Shown one piece after another: positions 15,327-23,971 of a stretch of 64,000 nucleotides of DNA. The notes under the pieces are model-generated. The model was not told the origin of the DNA, did not search any database, and worked only from the letters and a program-made list of their open reading frames with translations. The position numbers and the translations under genes are program-made. The stretch is from JAAZBA01 sp964461815 (GTDB lineage Bacteria > Bacillota > Clostridia > Oscillospirales > QAMX01), in NCBI GenBank assembly GCA_964461815.1, contig CAYWVF010000003.1, positions 62,001-126,000 on the forward strand, written 5' to 3'. The stretch's first letter is position 1; each line of letters opens with the position of its first letter.

Positions 15327-17528
15327 ATGGCAGATTTGAATAATGTACAGATCGAGGAAAAGGTAGCCGAGCTGCTCTCAAGAATGACACTCGAGGAAAA
15401 ATTTGCACAGATGCGTATGCTGCCTAATCTGTCGACAATATTTCCGGACGGTATTTTCGATGAAGAAAAGCTGATACCATATTTTAACAGATGCGGTTCA
15501 ATATATGTTACAGATTCAAGCTCACCTGAGCTGATAAATGAATTACAGCATTACATGCTGCATCATACACGTCTGGGTATCCCTGTAGCGGTGCATGGTG
15601 AATCATTGCACGGCTCTATGCATGCAAGTGCAACTATTTTCCCGCAGGCTATCGGACTTGGATCAACATGGAATGTGGATTTGATGAATAAAGTTGCAAG
15701 GTGTATAGGAAATGAAGTCCGCTCACTCGGAATAACGCAAACATATGCACCAAATCTCGATCTGTCAAGAGATGCGAGATGGGGAAGAGTAGAGGAAAAC
15801 TACGGCGAAGATCCGTATCTTACATCGGAAATGGGTGTTGCATATATAAAAGGACTTCAGAGCTGTGGAGTAGCATCAAGCCCGAAGCACTACGTAGCAC
15901 ATGGATCACCGGAGGGTGGTATAAATCTTGCACCGGTTCATGCAGGAGAGCGTGAGCTTCGTGAGACACTGATGGTTCCATTTATGAAAGCATTTAAAGA
16001 AGCAAAGGCGATGTCTGTAATGCCGGCGTACAGTGAGTTGGACGGCGTACCTGTCCACGCTTCGAAATTCCTCATGACCGAGCTCCTGAGAGATGAGTTT
16101 GGTTTTGACGGTCATGCCGTATCCGATTTTGGTGCTATCCCTATGCTTCATGAGTTCCACAATGTTGCGGAGAATTCCGTCGAAGCGGGACGAATGGCAC
16201 TTGAAGCAGGTATCGACGTTGAAGCTCCGTCCATATTCGGATTTTCCGATGAGCTTATGGAAGAGGTCAGAAAAGGAAATGTTTCGGAGAAGCTCGTAGA
16301 TACTGCCGTATCAAGAATCCTTAGGAATAAATTCCGCCTTGGATTATTCGAGGATCCGTATTCCCCGGAAAATAACAGCTCAATGAGGCATACCGAGCAG
16401 GCAAAGGAATTGTCTCTTGAGGCGGCACATCAAAGTATTGTTTTGCTGAAAAATGAAAATGAGATACTACCGCTGAGCAAAAGCATAAAGAAGCTTGCAC
16501 TTGTCGGACCTAATGCGGCTAATGCACAGCTTGGAGATTATACAGTTATGGCCTCCTATTTACATGCTGTTACAATTAAACAAGCATTTGAGGAGCGTCT
16601 CGGAGATAGAGTAATATATTCGCAAGGCTGTAGTATTGCAGGTGGAAGCGATGAGGATATAGAGAAAGCTGTTGCAGCGGCGAAAGAAGCGGATGCAGTT
16701 GTTGCTGTAATGGGAGATAACTCCTGTTTCTACGGCGGTATAGGCTGGGGAGATAAGGATGCAGACGGAAAAAATGCAGTTACATGCGGTGAGGGCTTTG
16801 ATCTGTCATCTCTTGATCTTCCGGGACGTCAGCAGGAATTACTCGAAAGGCTATATGACACGGGCAAACCGATAATCCTTGTTATGGTTTCGGGACGTCC
16901 GTATAGTATAGTATGGGCAGCTGAAAAGCTCCCGGCGATCGTTCAGGCATGGTATCCGGGTGAGTTGGGCGGATATGCTGTATTCGATATTTTATTCGGT
17001 GATGTCAATCCGAACGGTAAGCTCCCGATCTCATTCCCAAGATCAGCAGGTCATATCCCGTGCTTCTATAATTATAAGATATCTGCCAGAGGCTATTATC
17101 ACAAGCCGGGTACTCCAGATGATCCCGGACGTGACTATGTATTCTCTAATCCGAGTGCTCTTTATGAGTTCGGCTATGGATTGAGTTATACGACATTTGA
17201 ATACAGTGATTTGAAAATAACACCTGAAAAGACTGAAAAGAACGGCGAGATCACAGTAGAGGTCACGGTCAAAAATAACGGCAAAACAGATGGATATGAG
17301 GTCGTGCAGCTGTATTTGCGTGATGTGTATAGCAGAATAACACCGTTTTCACGCAGACTTCGCGGATTTGATAAGATTTTCCTAAAAGCAGGAGAGACAA
17401 AGAATGTGAGCTTTACATTGGGCTTTGAAGACTTCTCTTTTATTAACGAGAATATGATGCCTGAGGTAGAAAGCGGAAGCTTTGAGGTATATATTTCAAA
17501 CCTTAAGGGACATTTCGAAATAAAATGA
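15327..17528 (+). CDS. Glycoside hydrolase family 3 beta-glycosidase (beta-glucosidase/xylosidase type)
   Basis: 733 residues without a signal peptide, so cytoplasmic. The (beta/alpha)8 domain contains SPKHYVAHG and the nucleophile Asp267 in VSDFGAI. The alpha/beta sandwich follows (about 375-600, with SIVLLKNE at its start). The C-terminus is a fibronectin type III-like domain (about 630-730, YEFGYGLSYTTFEY then VEVTVKNNG). The acid/base residue cannot be placed by eye. The GH3 type fits hydrolysis of imported plant oligosaccharides. GGTGTAAGG directly precedes the ATG. Confidence 0.9.
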   Translation: MADLNNVQIEEKVAELLSRMTLEEKFAQMRMLPNLSTIFPDGIFDEEKLIPYFNRCGSIYVTDSSSPELINELQHYMLHHTRLGIPVAVHGESLHGSMHASATIFPQAIGLGSTWNVDLMNKVARCIGNEVRSLGITQTYAPNLDLSRDARWGRVEENYGEDPYLTSEMGVAYIKGLQSCGVASSPKHYVAHGSPEGGINLAPVHAGERELRETLMVPFMKAFKEAKAMSVMPAYSELDGVPVHASKFLMTELLRDEFGFDGHAVSDFGAIPMLHEFHNVAENSVEAGRMALEAGIDVEAPSIFGFSDELMEEVRKGNVSEKLVDTAVSRILRNKFRLGLFEDPYSPENNSSMRHTEQAKELSLEAAHQSIVLLKNENEILPLSKSIKKLALVGPNAANAQLGDYTVMASYLHAVTIKQAFEERLGDRVIYSQGCSIAGGSDEDIEKAVAAAKEADAVVAVMGDNSCFYGGIGWGDKDADGKNAVTCGEGFDLSSLDLPGRQQELLERLYDTGKPIILVMVSGRPYSIVWAAEKLPAIVQAWYPGELGGYAVFDILFGDVNPNGKLPISFPRSAGHIPCFYNYKISARGYYHKPGTPDDPGRDYVFSNPSALYEFGYGLSYTTFEYSDLKITPEKTEKNGEITVEVTVKNNGKTDGYEVVQLYLRDVYSRITPFSRRLRGFDKIFLKAGETKNVSFTLGFEDFSFINENMMPEVESGSFEVYISNLKGHFEIK

Positions 17529-17577
17529 TCCGTATCTTTGGTAATGTTACATTTTCATTTCAATAGATATATATGTA

Positions 17578-17606
17578 TTGACAACAGCTCACAGGTAAGC
17601 TATAAT
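17578..17606 (+). promoter_or_regulatory. Perfect consensus promoter in front of a noncoding RNA
   Basis: TTGACA (17578-17583), exactly 17 nt, TATAAT (17601-17606). No coding sequence starts within 340 nt; a structured region and a terminator follow. Confidence 0.85.
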
Positions 17607-17611
17607 TTAGC

Positions 17612-17820
17612 AGTAAGCACAGCCAAGAAATGGCATCGTAGAGTGAGATTTATAAAGCTATTTACCAAAGGTGACTATAAAAGTTAATTATGCTGCCTTT
17701 TGGCTTTGAATGTTCTTTGTGTAGACAAGCACTTCGCCGATGTTAGGCGGCAGCTTACGAACACTTGTTGGAAATATGATATTGTAAAAATTGCCTACGG
17801 CTTTTACGTAGGCAATTTTT
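17612..17820 (+). ncRNA. Structured noncoding RNA of about 205 nt, possibly 6S RNA
   Basis: Bounded by a consensus promoter and a 14-bp terminator (17786-17799 with 17807-17820). The transcript folds by hand into one long rod of nested helices: 17613-17618/17753-17758, 17632-17638/17738-17744, 17641-17645/17730-17735, 17651-17657/17715-17721 and 17665-17671/17696-17703, with internal loops between. Size, rod shape and a large asymmetric internal loop are what 6S RNA looks like, but I recognise no conserved sequence. A species-specific sRNA is possible. It does not match tmRNA, RNase P or the known riboswitches I checked by eye. Confidence 0.6.
17786..17820 (+). terminator. Terminator of the noncoding RNA
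   Basis: Perfect 14-bp stem (17786-17799 with 17807-17820), 7-nt loop, and a T-run closing the right arm. Confidence 0.9.
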
Positions 17821-17883
17821 ATTATATAAGACGGACTGTAAATTCTAAAGCATGTTTTCGAAAAATCTATTTAAAACTCGGCT

Positions 17884-17941
17884 TTTGCGGTTTTCATAAC
17901 AAATAGGTCATTTATTTTACTGATATGAAGACTACCGCAAA
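17884..17941 (+). promoter_or_regulatory. Inverted repeat in the leader of the ABC operon
   Basis: TTTGCGG (17884-17890) pairs with CCGCAAA (17935-17941), and TTCATA (17893-17898) with TATGAA (17924-17929), giving a long interrupted hairpin upstream of the ABC genes. No clear promoter was found between the ncRNA terminator and the first ABC gene. Confidence 0.4.
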
Positions 17942-17958
17942 TTCCGAAGAAAGGAAGA

Positions 17959-18000
17959 ATGCTTTGCTTCGCAAAGTATGGTTATAGAGATGAATGGTAA
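17959..18000 (+). CDS. Possible 13-codon upstream ORF / hairpin over the first ABC gene start
   Basis: AAGGAAG (17951-17957) sits at ideal distance from an ATG at 17959 that opens the frame MLCFAKYGYRDEW and stops at 17998-18000. The annotated ABC start (17978) lies inside it in another frame. A 6-bp stem (17962-17967 with 17971-17976) fills the gap between the ribosome site and ATG 17978. The uORF stop is 1 nt before ATG 18002, a possible reinitiation start. Confidence 0.4.
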   Translation: MLCFAKYGYRDEW

Positions 18001-20254
18001 AATGCCGCTTTACATAGCCGAAATATTAAAAAAGCATTCTGTTGACACAGACCTGATAAAGATTGTACTTCATGGCGATCTGGATGAAGAAGAAAATATG
18101 TGTGATGTGTATTATCTTTTAGACAGCTCGATGCTTCACATTGTTAAAGGCATAGAGGAGATCAAGCCGATCAAGCGAAGCGCAAAGCGTATTACAACAG
18201 GGTATGCTTTCCGTTCGTACGAGGTAATACCTTTAGCTGTGATCAAATCATTAAAGATAGAGCGTATGATATCTACTACCAGACTCGTTGGTGAATGCAA
18301 CACCGGTGACGATCAAATCATGATAGGAACATTTTCACTTGGACTTACCAAAAAGCTTGAGTTGTTTATAAAAGCATTCGAAGCGGTCAAAGCGGGAAAT
18401 GAGCCAAAGGTCGATATGCAGGATGATGAAACTATATGTCCGAACTGTGGGATGCGCTATCCGGAAGAAGGAAGAAAGGTATGTCCGAATTGTTCAGGTA
18501 AGTTTTCAGTATCTGTACGTCTGTTTGGATTCTTTAAGGACTACTGGAAAAGAGTCCTTGCAGTAATAATGGTAATGCTTTTGAGTACAGCTTTTAATCT
18601 TGTTTCACCGTATCTAGGTACAAAGCTGCTTTTTGATGAAGTGCTCACAGAAGGCGGCAAGCTTTATGCTATGGTATTAGGTACTGTTGTGGTAATATTT
18701 GCAGTAAAGCTCATAGGAACGCTTCTTGGAATACTGTATTCTTATGTGCTTGCAAAGATAATACCGTGGATCGTGTATGATATTAAGATGAAGATATTTA
18801 CCGCAATGCAGCGTTTGTCAACATCGTATTACACGTCAAAGCAAACGGGCTCACTTATGACAAGAGTCAACCGTGATTCCAACAACATATATTGGTTTTT
18901 CGTTGACGGACTTCCTTATGTCATCGTTAATTCGCTCACATTTATAGGTATCGCATCCATCATGTTCTGGATGAGCTGGCAGCTTGCACTTATAACAGTC
19001 ATTGCAATACCTGTTGTAATGATAATATTCAGACTTATGTGGAGCACATTCAGAAACTTCCACCACAGAATATGGGTGCATGAGTCAAACCTTTCATCAC
19101 TCGTAAGTGATGCTCTGGGCGGACAGAGAGTTATCAAGGTTTTTGCAAAGGAAGATATGGAGCTTTCACGATTCGATGATCATAGCGGCGAGCTCGCAGA
19201 AGCCGAAATGAATTTAGCAAATGTTGAAAGCACGGCATTCCCACTGGTATATTTGTTGATGTTTGTATCACAGGTAATAGTTACAGCTGTAGGCGGAGTA
19301 ATGGTACTTGATGGGAAAATCACGATAGGTACTCTGCTTACGTTTATTTCGTATCTCACTATGCTGTATGGACCGCTTGAGTTCATGTCATGGGTATCCA
19401 ATTGGTGGTCGAGGTGCATAGACTCGGCACAGCGTGTGTTTGAGATAATAGATGCAAAGCCAGACGTTGAAGAATCGGAGCATCCGGTCGATGTCGATTC
19501 TATAAACGGTGAAATAGAGTTTGACAATGTAATATTTGAGTATGAGCCTGCACGTCCTGTTATAAAGGGTATGAGCATTCACGTTAAACCGGGTGAGATG
19601 CTCGGTATCGTAGGTAAAGCGGGTGCAGGAAAATCAACGATGGCAAACCTTATGGCAAGACTGTATGATCCGACTGAGGGCGTAGTCAAAATAGACGGTA
19701 TTGATATAAAGGATATGCCGATGAAGCTTATCAGAAAAAATATAGGTATCGTTTCCCAGGAAATATATCTTTTTATCGGAACTATTGCAGATAATATCCG
19801 TTACGCAAACCCGGAAGCTACAATGGAGGATGTAATATCAGCAGCAAAAGCTGCCGGAGCACATGATTTTATCATGAAGCTCCCGGATGCATACGAGACT
19901 CGTGTAGGTGCAGGAGGACAGGATCTTTCCGGAGGTGAGCGTCAAAGATTATCAATAGCCAGAACCATAATACAGAATCCTAAAATTCTTATTCTTGATG
20001 AGGCAACAGCTGCAATGGACACGGAAACAGAGCGTAAGGTACAGGAGTCCATTAATGACCTCAAGTCTGGTCGAACTACGATCGCAATAGCACACAGATT
20101 GTCAACACTTCGCGATGCAGACCAGTTGGCTGTCGTGCTTGACGGTAAAATAGTTGAAAAGGGTACGCATAACAAGCTCTTAAAGCAAAAGGGTGAGTTT
20201 TATAAGCTTTATACCATACAGGTAGAAGCGCTGAAATATACAGGTATAGGATAA
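17978..20254 (+). CDS. ABC exporter subunit (TMD-NBD) with N-terminal extension and zinc ribbon
   Basis: 758 residues. Residues 1-145 form a soluble extension of unknown fold; about 148-170 is a zinc ribbon (CPNCG-x10-CPNC). Six membrane helices follow (about 190-460), then a nucleotide-binding domain: Walker A GKAGAGKST, Q-loop SQE, signature LSGGERQRLS, Walker B ILILDEAT, H-loop AHR. All catalytic motifs look intact. It probably pairs with the second ABC subunit of the operon. The start is uncertain: 17978, 17990 or 18002 (see uORF). Substrate is unknown; the DUF1854 neighbour is the best clue. Confidence 0.85.
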   Translation: MVIEMNGKMPLYIAEILKKHSVDTDLIKIVLHGDLDEEENMCDVYYLLDSSMLHIVKGIEEIKPIKRSAKRITTGYAFRSYEVIPLAVIKSLKIERMISTTRLVGECNTGDDQIMIGTFSLGLTKKLELFIKAFEAVKAGNEPKVDMQDDETICPNCGMRYPEEGRKVCPNCSGKFSVSVRLFGFFKDYWKRVLAVIMVMLLSTAFNLVSPYLGTKLLFDEVLTEGGKLYAMVLGTVVVIFAVKLIGTLLGILYSYVLAKIIPWIVYDIKMKIFTAMQRLSTSYYTSKQTGSLMTRVNRDSNNIYWFFVDGLPYVIVNSLTFIGIASIMFWMSWQLALITVIAIPVVMIIFRLMWSTFRNFHHRIWVHESNLSSLVSDALGGQRVIKVFAKEDMELSRFDDHSGELAEAEMNLANVESTAFPLVYLLMFVSQVIVTAVGGVMVLDGKITIGTLLTFISYLTMLYGPLEFMSWVSNWWSRCIDSAQRVFEIIDAKPDVEESEHPVDVDSINGEIEFDNVIFEYEPARPVIKGMSIHVKPGEMLGIVGKAGAGKSTMANLMARLYDPTEGVVKIDGIDIKDMPMKLIRKNIGIVSQEIYLFIGTIADNIRYANPEATMEDVISAAKAAGAHDFIMKLPDAYETRVGAGGQDLSGGERQRLSIARTIIQNPKILILDEATAAMDTETERKVQESINDLKSGRTTIAIAHRLSTLRDADQLAVVLDGKIVEKGTHNKLLKQKGEFYKLYTIQVEALKYTGIG

Positions 20255-20263
20255 GGAGTGACA

Positions 20264-20785
20264 ATGATGTCGAGTGTAAATAAAGTGCCTGAAATTTCCG
20301 ATATCGGTATTCTGGATATAGTGAAACTTGATTTTTATAAATCACAAAACGGTTTTTTACGTGTTAAATATAATGATGTCGAATACAAAAGAATCATTTT
20401 GTCGAGGACAATGCCGTATACCGATCCGGAGAGCTATATATGTGTGGCAGATTCGGATATGAAGGAGATCGGTATACTGAAGAGTATAGAGGATCTTTCG
20501 GAGGAACAAGCCGGTTTAGTACGTGAAGAATTGGAAAAGAGATATTTTAATCCCATTATCAAAAAGATCGAGTCGGCAAAGATGAAAATGGGCTATGTTT
20601 ATTTTGATGTGCTTCTTTCCAATGGAAAGAAGGTCTTTGCAGTAAAGGACTTTTCAAGAAATATACGTAAACTTGATAAAGACAGACTGGTCATAACCGA
20701 TGTTGACGGCAACAGATATCTGATAGAATCACTTGAAGTGTTGGATGCAAAAAGCAAAAAGAAGCTTGAGCCGTATTTGTTCTGA
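20264..20785 (+). CDS. DUF1854 family protein encoded between two ABC exporter subunits
   Basis: About 173 residues, soluble, no signal peptide. It resembles DUF1854 proteins, which in other bacteria are encoded next to ABC exporters, including those annotated as cyanophycin-metabolism-associated. Conserved-looking blocks are LDIVKLDFYKSQNGFLRV, SYICVADSDMKEIGIL and VITDVDGNRYLIESLE. AAGGAGTG precedes ATGs at 20264 and 20267. It starts 9 nt after the first ABC gene and ends 35 nt before the second, so the three are one operon. The function is unknown; it may be a cytoplasmic accessory to the transporter. Confidence 0.7.
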   Translation: MMSSVNKVPEISDIGILDIVKLDFYKSQNGFLRVKYNDVEYKRIILSRTMPYTDPESYICVADSDMKEIGILKSIEDLSEEQAGLVREELEKRYFNPIIKKIESAKMKMGYVYFDVLLSNGKKVFAVKDFSRNIRKLDKDRLVITDVDGNRYLIESLEVLDAKSKKKLEPYLF

Positions 20786-20820
20786 TAATAGATCAGAACG
20801 CTTGAAAGGAGTGATCAGAT

Positions 20821-22953
20821 ATGCAACATGAAAAAGCTTTGATATTCGAATTTGATATGAATTTTGATGGACAATTCGGAGATGGCAAAATAGTTGTAGA
20901 CAAAGAAGCTGTAATGGCATCGGACAGCAGCGGCGTATTGTACAGCTTTAAAATAACCGAAGCGGAAAAATTCAGTCTTACATCGAATATAGGCTGTGGA
21001 TTTATAGAGTGCAAGCGAAACGGAGAAGATTTCATACTGTGCCGTATGACAACGAGCAGAATGAAGGCTGCCGGTGAATTTATAAAAGCGGTGAACTATC
21101 TCATAGAGACAGGCGAGCTTGAGGAGATAGGGGAAGCAGAGAGAAGTCACTGCCCTAAATGTGGAAGACCGTACCTCGAAGGAAGTACTACATGTCCGCA
21201 TTGCGAAAAAAAGATGGCAGTTCTTATGCGTGCTTTGTCATTGATCGGACCTTTTAAAAAGCAGTTCCTTATTGGCTGCATTATACTTGCTTTATCTAAT
21301 CTTCTCTATGCTGTAGTACCTGTTATTAACAGAATACTTATTGATGATATCCTCGGTTCGGCTACATCTACGGTCGCTAGCGTTATTTTCGTATGCGGAC
21401 TTATGCTTATTATACGTGCGCTCTGCGAAGTATGCTCTATTGTAAGCTCGAGGATGATAAATAAGGTGGCGTCATCGTACGCAAACCGACTCAGGCATAT
21501 GACATACAGTAAAATACAGCAGCTGTCGATGGCAAGCATGGGAAGAAAAACAACGGGCGATCTTCTGAAACGTATAACTCAGGACACTCAGAGAGTTCGA
21601 GAATTTCTTATAGATCAGGGAAAGTTTATGATAGAGATGGTCGTGCAGTTCATTGCGATCACGATAATCATTTTTATCTCAAATCCTTTCCTTGCATCAC
21701 TCATAATATTACCTGCTCCTATCGTTCTTTGGCTGACAACTGTCGTTTGGAATAAGGTCATGTACCGATATGATAAGCAGTGGAGATTGAATTCAAAATC
21801 AAATTCCATACTTCATGATATTATCAGAGGAATACGTGTTGTAAAGGCTTTCGGTAATGAAGAACGCGAGATCAAAAAATTTGATCGTTCATGCTATGAA
21901 CTTGCGGAAATATCGTCTGAAAATGAACGTATTTATGCAATCATGTTTCCTATGTTCGGATTTATTGCCGGAATAGGTGAATTCCTTGTACTGTATTTCG
22001 GCGGAAAAATGGTGCTTGGCAGAGAGCTTACACTCGGAGAGCTGGTACAGTTCACGATGTATATATCATATATCTATGGTCCGATCAGGTGGCTTACAGG
22101 TCTTCCGAGATGGCTTGCAGATGTTATGACAAGTCTTCTGAAAATATTTGAGATACTTGATGAGGATCCGGATATAAAGGATACGAATGAACCTGTAGAT
22201 ATTGATGTGAAAGGTGATATTGAGTTTAAAAACGTAACGTTCGGATATAAATCCTATGAGCCTGTATTAAAAAATATATCTATCGATATAAAACAGGGAG
22301 AAATGATAGGCCTTGTCGGACATTCGGGTACAGGCAAGTCTACGCTGATAAATCTTGTTATGAGATTATATGATGTTAACAGCGGAGCTCTTTTGATCGA
22401 CGGAGTGGACATCCGAAATATATCACAGAAAACACTTCATGAAAGTATCGGCGTAGTATTTCAGGAAAACTTCCTGTTTGCCGGCACGATTTATGATAAT
22501 ATAGCATATGCAAAGCCCGAATCAACACGTGAAGAGATCATATCTGCTGCCAAGGTAGCAAATGCTCATGAATTTATCATAAAGCTGCCCGATTCCTACA
22601 ATACGATAGTAGGTGAAAACGGATATACTCTTTCAGGCGGCGAGCGTCAGCGTATATCTATTGCAAGAGCGATATTACGTGATCCTAAGATATTGATCCT
22701 TGATGAAGCTACGTCTACACTTGATGTTGAAACGGAAGCCAAAATTCAGGAGGCTCTCGGCAGACTGGTGAAAAATCGCACGACGATAGCTATAGCACAT
22801 CGATTATCAACGCTTCGTGGTGCAGATCGTTTGGTCGTTCTCGAGAAAGGACGACTTGCCGAATGCGGTACTCATAAGGAGCTACTGGATAAGAAAGGTA
22901 TATACTATAATCTTGTTATGGCACAGCTTCAGACACAAAAATTAAAGAATTAG
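20821..22953 (+). CDS. ABC exporter subunit (TMD-NBD) with N-terminal PH-like region and zinc ribbon
   Basis: 710 residues. The N-terminus (about 1-100) looks like a small beta-rich, PH/GRAM-like domain, followed by a zinc ribbon (CPKCG-x9-CPHC, about 115-133). Six membrane helices follow, then an intact nucleotide-binding domain: Walker A GHSGTGKST, Q-loop FQE, signature LSGGERQRIS, Walker B ILILDEATSTLD, AHR H-loop. It is the partner of the 17978-20254 subunit, sharing the same unusual extension-ribbon-exporter layout. The ribosome site is GAAAGGAGTG. A double-hairpin terminator follows. Confidence 0.85.
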   Translation: MQHEKALIFEFDMNFDGQFGDGKIVVDKEAVMASDSSGVLYSFKITEAEKFSLTSNIGCGFIECKRNGEDFILCRMTTSRMKAAGEFIKAVNYLIETGELEEIGEAERSHCPKCGRPYLEGSTTCPHCEKKMAVLMRALSLIGPFKKQFLIGCIILALSNLLYAVVPVINRILIDDILGSATSTVASVIFVCGLMLIIRALCEVCSIVSSRMINKVASSYANRLRHMTYSKIQQLSMASMGRKTTGDLLKRITQDTQRVREFLIDQGKFMIEMVVQFIAITIIIFISNPFLASLIILPAPIVLWLTTVVWNKVMYRYDKQWRLNSKSNSILHDIIRGIRVVKAFGNEEREIKKFDRSCYELAEISSENERIYAIMFPMFGFIAGIGEFLVLYFGGKMVLGRELTLGELVQFTMYISYIYGPIRWLTGLPRWLADVMTSLLKIFEILDEDPDIKDTNEPVDIDVKGDIEFKNVTFGYKSYEPVLKNISIDIKQGEMIGLVGHSGTGKSTLINLVMRLYDVNSGALLIDGVDIRNISQKTLHESIGVVFQENFLFAGTIYDNIAYAKPESTREEIISAAKVANAHEFIIKLPDSYNTIVGENGYTLSGGERQRISIARAILRDPKILILDEATSTLDVETEAKIQEALGRLVKNRTTIAIAHRLSTLRGADRLVVLEKGRLAECGTHKELLDKKGIYYNLVMAQLQTQKLKN

Positions 22954-23033
22954 AAAAAGCTTACCTTGACTTGAAACGCCCCTATTTGTGCTGTCCGCAC
23001 AAATAGGGGCTGCTTGTTCATAGTAAGCTTTTT
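22954..23033 (+). terminator. Nested terminator of the ABC operon
   Basis: An outer 11-bp stem (22954-22964 with 23023-23033) encloses a perfect 14-bp stem (22978-22991 with 22997-23010); the right outer arm runs into TTTTTT. Confidence 0.85.
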
Positions 23034-23050
23034 TGTTGATTGATATTGAA

Positions 23051-23085
23051 AAACGCTATTCCGATATAAAATCGGAATAGCGTTT
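23051..23085 (-). terminator. Terminator of the purL/TIM-barrel operon
   Basis: Perfect 15-bp stem (23051-23065 with 23071-23085). On the minus strand the stem ends in GCGTTTTT. It lies 8 nt after the stop of the TIM-barrel gene. Confidence 0.88.
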
Positions 23086-23092
23086 AATGATC

Positions 23093-23956
23093 TTATTGAA
23101 TTTCAGCTAAAAAACGCTTGAGGTTTTCAACACCTATTTCGATGCCTGTAAGAACATCTTCCATGCCTTCGAATTCGATGGATACATATCCGTCATATCC
23201 GGATCTGGCGATAATACCAAGGCACTGCTTTACCGGAACATCACCATGACCGATGATCGTACCTCTGAAGTAGTTTCCGGCAGCTGTTCTGCCCCAGCCC
23301 TTTCCGGGATCGGGGAGATTGCCTGAACGGAGAAGCATATCCTTAACATGTACATGAACTGCCATCGGTATAACAGCAGCTACTGCCTTTGCAGGATCCT
23401 CATCGATGCAAACAAAGTTACCCATGTCGCAGAGAAGACGATAATTCGGATGATCTACTGCTTCGACAAGTCTTGTCACACGGTCACTGCCCTGGAAGTA
23501 GTAGCCGTGATTTTCAGACATTGTTGTAATGCCTTTGGATTTAGCATATTCTGCTACCTCTCTAATAGAAGGAGCAACGATCTCAAGAGCTTTGTTATAA
23601 GAACGAAGACCTGTATAACCTTCATAGAAGTTACCGCCAACGTCATGTCTCATAACTTTTGCACCAAGTGCTTCTGTTACATCGATATCATGCTTTACCT
23701 TTTTGATCGTTTCAGAAGGATCTGCTACAAGGAAATTCGCACCTACGCAATGGCTGACGATAGGCAGACCTACCTTATCTGCATATGCTTTAAGTTCTTT
23801 TGCTTTTTCTACCGTATTATCCTCGGCACTAAAATCCGAAAACTCTACAGCGTCGAGACCGAGCTCTTTGACCTTATCTATAACGTCAAAAAGACTCATT
23901 TTACCGCTTGATGTAAGGCGGTAGAAGCTATAATGGCTTATACATGTTTTTAACAT
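23093..23956 (-). CDS. Sugar phosphate isomerase/epimerase-like TIM-barrel protein (AP endonuclease 2 superfamily)
   Basis: 287 residues of the xylose-isomerase-like TIM-barrel family (IolE/IolI/hydroxypyruvate-isomerase relatives). Metal-binding positions are suggested by LDAVEFSD near the N-terminus, TMSENHG (about residue 142), LLCDMGNFV (about 174), HVHVKDM and VSIEFEGMED near the end. The substrate cannot be read from the sequence. GGAGGT lies 8 nt before the ATG. It begins 15 nt after purL on the same strand, an arrangement without obvious biochemical logic. Confidence 0.8.
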   Translation of the reverse strand: MLKTCISHYSFYRLTSSGKMSLFDVIDKVKELGLDAVEFSDFSAEDNTVEKAKELKAYADKVGLPIVSHCVGANFLVADPSETIKKVKHDIDVTEALGAKVMRHDVGGNFYEGYTGLRSYNKALEIVAPSIREVAEYAKSKGITTMSENHGYYFQGSDRVTRLVEAVDHPNYRLLCDMGNFVCIDEDPAKAVAAVIPMAVHVHVKDMLLRSGNLPDPGKGWGRTAAGNYFRGTIIGHGDVPVKQCLGIIARSGYDGYVSIEFEGMEDVLTGIEIGVENLKRFLAEIQ

Positions 23957-23971
23957 TTTGATTACCTCCGT

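Noticed and set aside
17612..17820. Idea that the RNA is a riboswitch for the ABC operon
   Set aside because: It ends in a strong terminator and is separated from the ABC start by about 160 nt with no visible antiterminator partner; no known aptamer core was recognised. Not excluded experimentally.
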